A DNA stretch of 61,381 bases from the NCBI GenBank assembly GCA_035509915.1, contig DATKIB010000056.1, positions 1-61,381 of the forward strand, given 5' to 3'. A program made the translations under genes and the position numbers. Each line of letters begins with the position of its first letter. Positions within the stretch are counted from its first letter, which is position 1. The DNA is from Bog-564 sp035509915. GTDB lineage: Bacteria; Actinomycetota; Acidimicrobiia; Acidimicrobiales; UBA8190. The notes under the pieces are model-generated. The model worked only from the letters and a program-made list of their open reading frames with translations. It was not told where the DNA came from and did not search any database. Shown one piece after another: positions 32,204 through 41,800 of the stretch.

Positions 32204-32299
32204 CCACCCGACCTCCTCGCGTCCCGCCGAGGTGAAAAGAGTATCCCGCGGCCATCACACAGCATCAGACAGATATGGAGTCCCTGGGTGCGACAACCG

Positions 32300-33277
32300 T
32301 CAAAGAGAGGCGATACGGGCTGCGGCCGCGGCGAGGGTGGGGTCTTCGCCAATCGTGAACATCGACCGCCGACCAGTGCGCTGGAAGAGGATCGCGATCC
32401 GCGTGGACACCGCACTCGCTCGCACCAGGGCGAAGACCTCGTACCAGTCGAGATCCACGAGCTTCCGCCCAACACGTTGCTCGACACGGGCGATCGCCTC
32501 CTCTTGGGTCCCGAACCCAGGGACTGCCATTCCCGTGAGGTCTACTTGGAGCCGCTCGAGGGCGAGGAACCAAGCGAGGTCCATCTCGATAGGTCCCATC
32601 GATGACATGTCCCAGTCGAGCACCGCCTTCGGAGCGAGCGTGGCCGCGTCGAACACGACGTTGCCGAGACGCACGTCTCCCCACAACAATCCGCCCTCCG
32701 GCTCGCGGGCGGGTCGGTTGGCAACGCACCAGGCCAGCGCGTCTCCAAGTCCGAGTGGCGGAGCGCCGTCTGTGGCCCATGCGACGTAGCGCTCCCAGAA
32801 GTCGATTTCGGCGTCGAGTCCGACGCGTAGGTTAAGGCCGTTTGCGGGCGTGGCGTGGATCCTGATGACGGTGTCGACGAATGCTCGCCACACAGCGTGC
32901 CGAGCGCCATCGTGGGTGAGCGCCCGGAGCCAGGTGTCGGCGGCGGTCAACTCGCCGGGTATCGGTCCGTCAACGAACGGCATGGTGAGAAACGGCGCGC
33001 CGAGGAACGACTTGTCGGGCTCGAACCTGACCGGCGACGCCACTGGTACGCCTGCCGAGCCGACCGCTTCCTGGACGGCAGCCTGCTGCGCGAGGTCGTA
33101 GGTGTGGAAGATACCGTCGCCCACCGGCGGCAGACGGACGACTAGCTCTCGATCTACGACGACGGTCTCGCACGACCAACCTGGCGTCGCTCGGGTGATT
33201 TCACCGACGGGACGACCGAGCCACTTCTCCAGCCCGGCTCGCAAGATCGCAGCGTCGCGTTCGGCGGTCAGTGTCAC
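32300..33277 (-). CDS. APH-type small-molecule phosphotransferase
   Basis: This 325-residue aminoglycoside-phosphotransferase-fold kinase has the Brenner-like motif GLLWGDVRLGNVVFD (His of HGD replaced by Trp-Gly-Asp), the metal site AVLDWDMSSMGPIEMDLAW and the N-terminal ETVVVDRELVVRLPP. It resembles ACAD10/FadE36-type acyl or hydroxyacyl kinases more than resistance enzymes. The GTG start overlaps the upstream stop (GTGA), placing it third in the operon behind the PhyH fusion and the DUF7064-like gene, which fits lipid or sterol metabolism. Confidence 0.85.
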   Translation of the reverse strand: MTLTAERDAAILRAGLEKWLGRPVGEITRATPGWSCETVVVDRELVVRLPPVGDGIFHTYDLAQQAAVQEAVGSAGVPVASPVRFEPDKSFLGAPFLTMPFVDGPIPGELTAADTWLRALTHDGARHAVWRAFVDTVIRIHATPANGLNLRVGLDAEIDFWERYVAWATDGAPPLGLGDALAWCVANRPAREPEGGLLWGDVRLGNVVFDAATLAPKAVLDWDMSSMGPIEMDLAWFLALERLQVDLTGMAVPGFGTQEEAIARVEQRVGRKLVDLDWYEVFALVRASAVSTRIAILFQRTGRRSMFTIGEDPTLAAAAARIASL

Positions 33278-34434
33278 AGGAAGGACGCCTCTTCGGTGAG
33301 ACCGATCTCCGGATGAGGCCCGGCGAAGATGCTCTGGACGTTGCCGACGCCGGTTCCGCCCCCGACCGGGTCGTCGACGCGCACGAGGTTGTCGCGCATC
33401 TGGTGGAGCCTCCGGGCGTTGACGGGGTCGGTGCAGTCGGCGATGTGCTCCCCGTCGACGTGGAGGTCGCCCCGCCACTCGCCGTGCCAGTGACCACCGA
33501 ACCCGAAGTAGAGACCCGTTCCGAGGTGAAATCCCGTGTCACCTAATGCGAAGAGCTCGATCGGGCGCGCCGCGCCGTCGGCCATGATGCAATCGAGCTT
33601 CGCTCGCAGCAGACGCCGGTTGTCGTCGCGCACTTGGGCGTGCGGCACCAGCGCGGCGAATGGCTCACGCCGGCCGTCGGGGTGCTCGAGACCTCCTTGG
33701 AGCTCAGATCGTTGCCAGCCCCCGATGGCGTGACGCTGGTAGTAGACGTGGATCCCGTACCGGCTGCCGTCAGGACGCTCGCAAAGCAACGGTGACCAGA
33801 GGATGGTGGTGGAGACGTTCGGTGGCCGCGGTGCCTCTTCGACGCCGGCCACGGGGGCGCCGACCATGTAGCGCACACCCCAGGAGTGGTCTCGTGTCGA
33901 GACCGAGGTGGCGTCGTCGAGCGGGCGACGGACGCCGTCGATGTCGACCCACCCGGCCGCCGTTCCGATGTGGTGATACCGCACGATGTCGGCGTCGACT
34001 CGGACACCGTCCCTGCTCCGGTGCTGCTCGGACTGCTCGAGCGCGGCCGGAACCGCGCCTGTGAACGTCCATTCGAAGCTGATCGGCAAGACGTCGTTGG
34101 GGGAGAGGCTGAAACGCACTGTACGAAGGGGCTCGAGGACCTCGTAACGTATGGGCCCGGCCTCGAGCCGCTCGACCTCGGGGAACAGTCGCCGGCTTGC
34201 CCGCACCGTCCACTGCTCGGTGCCGCGGCTCACACCCGCGTAGGCGTCGAGCACGTTGCGGTTTGGGTATTTGCCCATCCCGAAGGCCAGCTGCCACGAC
34301 CCGTCACGTGGCGCAGCCATCGCACAGACCTTCTCAGTCCAGGAATGGTCGGACTGGGCGACGGTCGCGAACGTGTCGGTGATCTGATGGTGGAACGTCT
34401 CGTCCGCAGGAACCAACGGCCCGAGCGTGCTCAT
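33274..34434 (-). CDS. CrtC/DUF7064-like lipocalin-fold protein
   Basis: This 386-residue protein has no signal peptide. Features are SDHSWTEKVCAMAAPRDGSW, RDHSWGVRYMVG and YYQRHAIGGWQR, then FGFGGHWHGEWRGDLHVDG. The repeated DHSW and the aromatic beta-strand style match DUF7064/hydroxyneurosporene-synthase-like proteins, which in actinobacteria lie in steroid or lipid loci. The enzymatic role is undefined. It starts 7 bases after the PhyH gene and is coupled to the kinase gene. Confidence 0.7.
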   Translation of the reverse strand: MSTLGPLVPADETFHHQITDTFATVAQSDHSWTEKVCAMAAPRDGSWQLAFGMGKYPNRNVLDAYAGVSRGTEQWTVRASRRLFPEVERLEAGPIRYEVLEPLRTVRFSLSPNDVLPISFEWTFTGAVPAALEQSEQHRSRDGVRVDADIVRYHHIGTAAGWVDIDGVRRPLDDATSVSTRDHSWGVRYMVGAPVAGVEEAPRPPNVSTTILWSPLLCERPDGSRYGIHVYYQRHAIGGWQRSELQGGLEHPDGRREPFAALVPHAQVRDDNRRLLRAKLDCIMADGAARPIELFALGDTGFHLGTGLYFGFGGHWHGEWRGDLHVDGEHIADCTDPVNARRLHQMRDNLVRVDDPVGGGTGVGNVQSIFAGPHPEIGLTEEASFL

Positions 34435-34441
34435 CGGCGCC

Positions 34442-35605
34442 CTAGGTGCGATTGAGGCGAGCGACTTGCTCGGTCCGGCTGCGAACCAGGTCGTTGAACG
34501 CCTGCCCCGGTCCTATGTGCTCCCAAAGCTTCGCCGGGTAGTACGTGACATACATCGTCCGACGTCCACCGGCTCCCGTGGGCTGGGGCGAAGCGTGCAT
34601 CAAGTCCTGGACGTGGACAGTGACGTCACCCGGCTCGGTGTCGATGCTCGTGACGGGAACGGCTTCGAGGGATTCCTTCCACCGGTAGTGGATCCCGTGA
34701 CCATGGCTGCCGGGGATGGCCAGCAAGTTCCCGGTCGACGCGTCCGAGCCGGTGAGCTGGATGCCGACGCTGACCGACGGACACAGGATGGCGTGCCCAC
34801 CCATGCCGCAGTCCTGGTGCCATGGGATGTTGGAGAGGCCGCTCGTGTTACCGGGCACTTTGATCAGCACTGCACTGCCCTCCATGCGGTCTGGCGCAAG
34901 GCGCAGGGTCGGATCGAGAAGGGTTCCCAACCGCCGAATCCGAGGGTCATTCTCCAGCTTGGCGAGGGTCGACGAACGCAATGTCGTGTAAACGAGCCGG
35001 CACAGCGCCCTGCTCCTGTCCTCCCGGGTAACCCACCACGACTGATCGTCGCCCGGACGGGCAGACGCCGCCAGTCGGTCGATCTCCTCGTTTGCAGCGT
35101 CCATGTCATCGCGGCTGAAGACAGCTTTTATATGGAGGTACCCGATCGCCCGCAGCTGCGCGGCAAGCTCGGCGTCGTCGGCATCCGACATGAAACTGGC
35201 TTGTGCGTCTCGACCGTCGAGATCGACCTCCGCTGGGTCGTAGGGCGGGATGCCGGCGTGGAGGTATCTGAGAACCGGATCCCAATCCGCGAGCTGCCTG
35301 AAGCCACCGCGTTCGAAGGTCAGGTGGTCGTTCAGGAAGAGATTGATAAAGGTCCGAAGCTCTCTGACCAGATCCTGCCATGCCTCGTGGCCCAGACGCA
35401 CAGCGGTCGCACCGGTCGAGCGGCCTTCCTCGACCACGATCGTGCCGTTCTGAGAGGCATAGGTGATTGCCTGATCGCCCACCAGAAACGTGATGTCACT
35501 CGTCGACGCGAGGCGCTGTGCTGCACGCTCGAGGACAGACGTCTCGACCTTTGGGGCAGTGGACGGGAAGAGCGGCACTCGCCAAGTATGTAGGAAAGCC
35601 GCCAC
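34442..35605 (-). CDS. SCP2-like sterol-carrier domain fused to phytanoyl-CoA-type 2-oxoglutarate dioxygenase
   Basis: This protein has 387 residues. Residues ~20-115 resemble an SCP2-like lipid-binding fold (DITFLVGDQAITYAS, then VRLGHEAWQDLVREL, LADWDPVLRYLHAG). From ~140 a PhyH domain follows: AIGYLHIKAVFSRDD, the Fe(II) site IPWHQDCGMGGH (HxD) and the distal His/Arg region VHVQDLMHASPQPTGAGGRR. It would hydroxylate a lipid-like substrate held by its own carrier domain. It is first of three coupled genes. Its start lies next to a decayed tRNA-like sequence. Confidence 0.8.
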   Translation of the reverse strand: MAAFLHTWRVPLFPSTAPKVETSVLERAAQRLASTSDITFLVGDQAITYASQNGTIVVEEGRSTGATAVRLGHEAWQDLVRELRTFINLFLNDHLTFERGGFRQLADWDPVLRYLHAGIPPYDPAEVDLDGRDAQASFMSDADDAELAAQLRAIGYLHIKAVFSRDDMDAANEEIDRLAASARPGDDQSWWVTREDRSRALCRLVYTTLRSSTLAKLENDPRIRRLGTLLDPTLRLAPDRMEGSAVLIKVPGNTSGLSNIPWHQDCGMGGHAILCPSVSVGIQLTGSDASTGNLLAIPGSHGHGIHYRWKESLEAVPVTSIDTEPGDVTVHVQDLMHASPQPTGAGGRRTMYVTYYPAKLWEHIGPGQAFNDLVRSRTEQVARLNRT

Positions 35606-35660
35606 CCGGTGCAGAGCATCTGACTCCTTATCAGGTGCTTGACTCCCAACCCACGAACCT
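35601..35660 (+). other. Decayed tRNA-Arg(CCT)-like fragment
   Basis: GAGCATCTGACTCCTTA (35614-35630) followed by TCAGG forms a good anticodon arm: TCTGA/TCAGG stem, loop CTCCTTA, anticodon CCT. It shares GAGCATCTGACT with the intact tRNA-Arg at 26579-26652. The T-arm is corrupted (TTGACTCCCAACC) and the acceptor arm does not pair. Likely a remnant, perhaps of a past integration. Confidence 0.4.
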
Positions 35661-35702
35661 CCAAGGACTCCGCGCCGATCCTGGGCGAAGTGACGGGCGT
35701 CT

Positions 35703-36110
35703 TCAGGCAGAAGGCTTCTTGCCTTTGAGATTCAGCGCCACAGCTTCACGGATGAGGTTCTTCAGTGCAGCTTCGTCGATCTTGTCGTCTTCTTTGATGT
35801 CGATGGCACGCCTGACGTTTCCCCCGAGGCTGGAGTTGAACAGACGTGAAGGATCCTTCAGAGCAGCGCCTTTGAAGAACGTCAGCTTGACAGCGTTCTT
35901 GTAGGTCTCGCCAGTGCAGATACCCCCATCGTGGGACCAGACGGGTACTCCGGGGTTGGTGGGCTTCACCCACTTCCATTCCTCGACGATATCGGGGTCC
36001 GCCTTTTTGATGATTCCCCGCACCTTGCTGAGTGTCTTGCCGCGCCAGTCGCCCAGCTCTCTGATCTTGTCGTCTATCTGCTTGGAAGCATTCGTCTCAT
36101 CGTTTGCCAT
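35703..36110 (-). CDS. DUF1801-type protein
   Basis: This 135-residue protein contains VEEWKWVKPTNPGVPVWSHD, GICTGETYKNAVKLTFFKGA and LFNSSLGGNVRRAID, then EAALKNLIREAVALN. This is the YdhG/DUF1801 pattern of small cytoplasmic proteins of unknown role. The C-terminus is lysine-rich (LKGKKPSA). It stands alone, divergent from the next gene by 55 bases. GC is lower than its neighbours, which suggests recent acquisition. Confidence 0.8.
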   Translation of the reverse strand: MANDETNASKQIDDKIRELGDWRGKTLSKVRGIIKKADPDIVEEWKWVKPTNPGVPVWSHDGGICTGETYKNAVKLTFFKGAALKDPSRLFNSSLGGNVRRAIDIKEDDKIDEAALKNLIREAVALNLKGKKPSA

Positions 36111-36165
36111 GTGGATCCCCTACGCAGTCGTCCCGTCTGTATGAAGTCACCATAATGGTGCGGTC

Positions 36166-36825
36166 GTGGTCTACCATCACGCGGTGGCGTCGGACCGCAG
36201 GCTGCGCAAGTTCATCCGGCAATGGCGAAGGCGTTACCCGTTCCCGGTCGACTGGGTCGATGACCGCGCCAACAAGCAATGCCGTAGGAGCGAGAAGCAG
36301 TGGCTCGTGCAGTTCGATCGGGTGACGACCCTGAAAAGACGCCAGACGCTTTCGCTCATCTTCTGGAAGTTCGGTGGTAGCGCCCATCTGATGGAACAAG
36401 CGGTCAAGGGCATCGATAGTCCGAGCGGATGGGGCCACGCCCGGCGCCAGATCAAGAAGGCTCTCGTTGCCCCCAACGCCACGCAGGCCCTGGATTGTCT
36501 TGCCGGCCCCGAGGAGGGCATCTCGGGGTGGGGGCCGGAGGTGGCGAGCGTCGTCCTCTCTGCGTGCAGACCTGACACCTTCACGGTCGTCCACGATCGC
36601 TCGCTTCGGACTTTGAAGGCTCTCGAGCTTTTCTCTCCATCTGTCGAGGGTCAGTTCGATCGTTCTGATTGGTGGCCGTACCTTCGGGAGTGCAAGAGGC
36701 TCGCCCAACTCTGCGGTCGGTCCCTTCGCGAGGTCGACCAGGCCCTGTGGGCTGCCGCCGATGACGCGCCGAGCCTTCCAAAGCCGCCCAAGCGGGTAAC
36801 CCGTAAACCTCCAGCCCAGAAGTAG
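36166..36825 (+). CDS. Hypothetical protein resembling HhH-type DNA glycosylase core
   Basis: This protein of up to 219 residues has GISGWGPEVASVVLSACRPD, then FTVVHDRSLRTLKAL. It resembles the helix-hairpin-helix and following Asp of OGG/HhH-GPD-like proteins in length and residue order. There is no catalytic Lys pattern that I can place and no FeS cysteine cluster. N- and C-termini are basic, consistent with nucleic-acid binding. The start may be GTG 36166 or GTG 36184. The function is unproven. Confidence 0.6.
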   Translation: MVYHHAVASDRRLRKFIRQWRRRYPFPVDWVDDRANKQCRRSEKQWLVQFDRVTTLKRRQTLSLIFWKFGGSAHLMEQAVKGIDSPSGWGHARRQIKKALVAPNATQALDCLAGPEEGISGWGPEVASVVLSACRPDTFTVVHDRSLRTLKALELFSPSVEGQFDRSDWWPYLRECKRLAQLCGRSLREVDQALWAAADDAPSLPKPPKRVTRKPPAQK

Positions 36826-36876
36826 CTTCAGCTCACAGGATCGGGACCAACGACGGCCTTCCAAGCGGTGAGCTGC

Positions 36877-38838
36877 TCAGCTGCCGCCGGCGTCAGGGCC
36901 CCACAGGCGATGCAGCAACCCCGACGCTCGGGCGATGCGCCGCTCGACCCCGGCCCGCAGCGCGTCTTCGGTCCCGACGAGCAGGACGCGATGCCGAGCA
37001 CGCGTAACCGCCGTATATAGGAGCTCCCGGGTCAGCACTCGCGACGACGGGTCGGGGAGGACGATCGCGACCTCGTCGAACTCCGAGCCCTGCGCCTTGT
37101 GGATGGTCATCGCGTACACCGTCGCCACGTTGCCGAGCAGCGAGGGGCTCACCGACAGCAGGTCCCCGCCCCTGCGGAACACCGCTTCTACTCCTCCTCC
37201 CTCACGCGGCAGGACGACTCCGACGTCCCCGTTGAACAAGCGCAGGGCGTAGTCGTTGCTGGTGACGATCACCGGTCGTCCGACATACCACGCGGAGGAG
37301 ACCTCCAGGGTGGGATCTCCGGCCACCAGGCGCTCGACGTGGTCGTTCCAAGTCGTCGCCCCCGCCGCTCCGCGCCGGTGGGCGCATAGGAGGCGAAAGC
37401 CGTCGACGGCCAGAAGCGAGGACTCGACCCCGCCGCTCCGGGCAGCCTCGACGAGCATCCGGCCGTGTGAGGTCGCACGCTCGAGAATGACGCCTTGGGC
37501 ATCGGTGTCGGTACTGCCGTCCGCAGCGATCCACTCGATGCCCGGGTCAGGATTTCGTAGCGCCTCGAGTGCACGCTCCGCGTCGCCTGATCGCACAGCT
37601 TCGGCAAGCTCGGCGAGCGCGCCGCTGAAGCGATGGTTGGTCCTGAGGGTCACGACGCAGTCGCCGATCGCAGTCGGTGCCGTGGAGGTGGAGGTCTCGG
37701 GCTCGGCAACCCCGCTCAACTCTGCCCGCTCGGCCGCGACTCGAGAGCTCGCGGTAGTGAGGTGCCCGGCAGGTCCGACGACGTCGGCGAGCACGACACC
37801 GGCCTCGACGGAGGCGAGCTGCTCCGGGTCGCCGATCAACACGAGCCGGGCGTCCCTGCGCACCGCCTCGACGAGCCTGGCCATGAGCCACAGAGGCAGC
37901 ATCGACGTCTCGTCGACGACCACGACGTCGTAGGGCAGCGGGTCTCCGGCATCGTGCCGGAAGCGGGTGGTGCTGCCGGGACGAAAGCCCAACAACCTGT
38001 GCACCGTCGAGGCGTCGAGCGCCTCGAGGTCGCGGCGCAGCGAAGCGTCGATCTCGAGCCCCGAAGCCTCGGCGCGCACGGCCTCGGCGAGGCGAGCGGC
38101 GGCCTTGCCGGTGGGTGCTGCTAGAGCGACGAGGGGCGGCCGGGTGCCGGCTGCGGCGGCCTGCTCGAAGAGCGCGGCGAGCATGCGGGCCACCGTGGTC
38201 GTCTTGCCGGTGCCCGGACCGCCTGCGATCACTGCGAGCCTGCGCAGGACGGCGGTTGCGGCCGCACGGCGCTGCTCCGCGGAGCGATCGCCGGGGAAGA
38301 GCCGTGCGAGTGCTTCCGCGGCACGCACTGGCTCGGTGTCCCCAGGCTCTGAGGAGGTACGGGCAGCTATGTCGTCTGCCACCGCTATCTCGTCGCGCCA
38401 CAGGCGATCGAGGTAGAGAGCCGGTCCCTCTAGGACGAGCGGCCGGCCTTCCTCGGAACCGGGGCTCGTGGACACGATCCGGCTCGCCGCCATCTTCTCG
38501 ATCCAGCGTTCGGGATCGGGCCACGCCAGGGTTTCGACGACCGCCTCGTCCTCTTCGCCGGCGCTTGCGGTCGCTCGGACTGTGCTCAGGTCCACGTAGA
38601 CGTGGCCGACGCGCGGAGCCCGTACCGCAAACGCCGCACCGAGGGCCACCGACCCATCGGTCTCGCCGGCCAGCCGGACCAGGCGGACAGCCACGTGGAT
38701 GTCCGAAGGTGCGAGCACCCCGGCCCGGTTGAACGAACCGAGCAGGGAGCCCGGGTCGAGGCTACGAACGACCGTCGAGGAGAGGTCGTCTGGTAGATCG
38801 CCGTCGCCGGGCTCGAGCTCCGTTACCAAGAGGCTCAC
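36877..38838 (-). CDS. recD: Exodeoxyribonuclease V alpha subunit RecD
   Basis: This 653-residue 5'-3' helicase subunit of RecBCD has P-loop VIAGGPGTGKTTTVARML, Walker B VVVDETSMLPLWLMARLV, then VLIGDPEQLASVEAG, the C-terminal helicase motif MTIHKAQGSEFDEVAIVLP and ELLYTAVTRARHRVLLVG. The GTG start at 38836-38838 overlaps the recB stop (GTGA). Last gene of recC-recB-recD. Confidence 0.95.
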   Translation of the reverse strand: MSLLVTELEPGDGDLPDDLSSTVVRSLDPGSLLGSFNRAGVLAPSDIHVAVRLVRLAGETDGSVALGAAFAVRAPRVGHVYVDLSTVRATASAGEEDEAVVETLAWPDPERWIEKMAASRIVSTSPGSEEGRPLVLEGPALYLDRLWRDEIAVADDIAARTSSEPGDTEPVRAAEALARLFPGDRSAEQRRAAATAVLRRLAVIAGGPGTGKTTTVARMLAALFEQAAAAGTRPPLVALAAPTGKAAARLAEAVRAEASGLEIDASLRRDLEALDASTVHRLLGFRPGSTTRFRHDAGDPLPYDVVVVDETSMLPLWLMARLVEAVRRDARLVLIGDPEQLASVEAGVVLADVVGPAGHLTTASSRVAAERAELSGVAEPETSTSTAPTAIGDCVVTLRTNHRFSGALAELAEAVRSGDAERALEALRNPDPGIEWIAADGSTDTDAQGVILERATSHGRMLVEAARSGGVESSLLAVDGFRLLCAHRRGAAGATTWNDHVERLVAGDPTLEVSSAWYVGRPVIVTSNDYALRLFNGDVGVVLPREGGGVEAVFRRGGDLLSVSPSLLGNVATVYAMTIHKAQGSEFDEVAIVLPDPSSRVLTRELLYTAVTRARHRVLLVGTEDALRAGVERRIARASGLLHRLWGPDAGGS

Positions 38839-41800
38839 GACGCCCGCACCTCGGTCCCGCCTGATCCCTCGTCGAGCAGGTCGGAGACCTCGGTCACGAG
38901 AGCGGCCGGCGGGGTCCACGCGAAGACGCCGCACGGCCGGCCGTCCACCCTCGGCGTGCTCGGACCGAGCATCCCGCGAAGGAACAGATAGAGCGCTCCT
39001 CCTAAGTTGCGCTCGGGGTCGTAGCCCGACATCCGCCAGCGCAGGTAGCGGTGCAGTGCGACAAGGTAGAGAAGCGCCTGCAGCGGGTAGTGGAACCGGC
39101 GCATCTCGGCGTCCAACGCTTCGGGCCGGTAGTGCCACGCCAGCAGCTCCTCGTCGAAGGGCGCGAGCCGGTTGGACTTGTAGTCGACCACGAAGAATCT
39201 GGCGCCGCCGCCTGCGCCCCGGCGCAGGACCAGGTCGATGGACCCGGTGAGGTAGCCGCGGAAGCTGCCCTCGAGCATGGGCCCGGCCAGCCGCTCTCCG
39301 TACCCGAAGAGCGGGTCCCCGGGTCGCTCGTGGCGCGCCAGGACCTCGGCGAGAGCGGCGGTGGTGACGGTGGGTCCGGCCGGCGAGTCCCCACCCCCGA
39401 TGGGGAACTCGAAGTCGAGCTCGTCGAGGCGGTCCGCTCGCGCCGCGTCGGCGAGCGCGGCGTCGCCGGTCGACGGCCCGAGCGAGGTGCGGATGGCCGA
39501 GGCGAGACCAGCGACGACGATCTCCGGGGGCCCGAGCGAGACCCCGTGGCGCGCCACCTCGGCGCTCAACGCCGCGGAGAGGTCTGCCTCGAGATCGGGG
39601 GAGGCGAAGTCCACCAGCTCGAGTACCCGGTGCAGCACCGTCCCGACTTCGGCGCCGGCAGGCATGCCGCCGAGCGGGCACACCGCGGCGAGCGGGTCCT
39701 CACCGCCATCCGATGGAGCCGCCGGCTCCGCTGACACAGCGTCCGACCCTTCCGTTCCCGCTGGGGACGCCGACGACGCAACCGGAGCGGAGCGGGCGGG
39801 TTCGTCGACGGTGCCAGGTGCCTCGGGCTCGCTGCCGAAGGTCTCCTCGTGTGCCGTCGCTGTGATCGCGCTGTAGGAGGTGCGCCGCCACGATCGATCG
39901 ATCGCCCTCCCGAACGACGCGACGCGGAGAACCTCAGATCCGCTCGTGCCAGGAGACCACTTGGTGTCGGTGGAACCCGAAGCGTGCTCGACGACGAAAT
40001 GCCCAGGCGCGTTCGACGCCAGAGTCTCGAGCTTGCTGGCCACGTCGGTGTCGGACGGCTCCCCGGCGCTCCCGTCCGGAGCCACCTGCCCGTCCTCGTC
40101 GCGTTCGAACAGCAGACGGCCGAGAGGCGACTGCTGGCACTCGTGTGTGCGGGCCCACCAGATCACCGCCTGGTGCTTCGCACGCGTCAGAGCCACGTAC
40201 AGCAGTCGGAGCTCCTCTCCGCGCTCCTCCAGGTGGTGTGCGCTCTGGTGCTCTCTGTACGTGGAGCCCTCGCTTCCCACGTCGAGCTTGCGCTGGTTGC
40301 CGTCCGAGGGGTCGTGGAAGACCACGGGCTGTCCATGTCGCTCCGAACCGCCGTCCCACATGTACGGGCAGTACACGACGGGGAACTCGAGCCCCTTGGC
40401 CCGGTGCACGGTGAGGACCTGCACCGCCTTCTCGTCGGAGTCGAGCCGCCGCGTGCGCTCCTCGGCCTCGTCCTCCGTGGGTTTCTCGGCGATCTTTCGC
40501 GCGAGCCAGGCCCGTAGGCGCGGGAGGCCGAGCTGGGAGGAGGAAGCCTCGGCGCCGAGCAGCTCCGCCACGTGGGCGAGGTCGGTCATCTGTCGCTCGC
40601 CGTCCTCTTTGGCCAAGAGGCGTTCGGGGACGCCGCCCTCGATGCAGGCGGCGCGGAACAGCGCGGCCACCCCTCTGTGACGCAAGACCTGACCGAGGCG
40701 TCGCAAGCGGAGGTGGAGCTGCTCGAGCTCCGTCTCGTCGGCCGTCGCCACCTGCTCCGCCGACATCCCGACGAACGGGCCGAGTGCCACCGCGACCGCA
40801 CGCCCTCGCGAGGCCGGCTGCTCCAGGGCCTCGAGGAGACCCAGCCACGTCTTGGCGGCAGGCGCCCTCAGGACGCTCGCGCTCGAGGCGACCACGGCGG
40901 GGACCCCGGCCGAGCGCAGAGCCTCGTGGACTATGCCGGCGTGGCGGTTGGTTCGCACGAGCACCGCCACATGCGCCGGCGTGAGCGGCCGCCGCCCACG
41001 TTCGTGACCTTGCTCGTCCCACTCGACCAGCTCGGTACCCGAGGACAACAGTGCCGCCACATCCGAGGCGAGGTCGCTTGCCACCCACTCGAGGGCGAAC
41101 TGCTTCTCCACGAGGTTCTTCGCTTTGGTGAGCGTCAAGTCGTGGTGCTCGCCGGTGTGCAGGACCCGCGCGCGTAATGCGGCAGGAGACGGCGCTCCCT
41201 CGAGGCCCGGACGCGCGTGGCCCGGTATCGACCGCACCACGCGATAGGGAATCTCCGGATGTCCGAGGTAGACAGGGTCCATCAGCGCGTCGAAAGCCCG
41301 TAGCAGACCCTGGTCGCTCCTGTAGTTGTCGCCGAGGGTGTAGCGCCGGTCAGCGCACTCGGATGCTTCGAGGTAGGCGTACACGTCGGCGCCGCGGAAC
41401 GAGTAGATGGCCTGTTTCGGGTCGCCGATCAGCACGAGCACGGTCCTCCCGCCGCCGAAGGCGCTCGACACCACGTCCCACTGGACCGGGTCGGTGTCCT
41501 GGAACTCGTCGACGAGGACGACCTTGAAGCGCCCGGCAAGGCGGTCGCAGGCGGCCCTGCCGCGCTCGGGGTCGGCGAGAGCGTCGCGGAGCCTGACGAG
41601 CAGATCGTCGTAGGTGAGCAGGTTGGCATTCTGCAGACGGTGGCCGAACTCCGTGCGCGCCTTTTCGGCGAAGCGCCGGAGCCGGCCGGGCACGGAGTCG
41701 CCCGGCGGGGGCTCGAGCGGAGTGTCGGGGTTGCGGATCGCCTCTCGCGCCGCCTCGAGCGCCTTCGACCGCTGAAATTCGGGCTGCCCGTAGCCGAGCG

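Noticed and set aside
38839..39681. Upstream extension of recD to 39681
   Set aside because: The extension is Arg-rich and lies over recB in another frame. The GTG at 38836-38838 overlapping the recB stop gives the family start.
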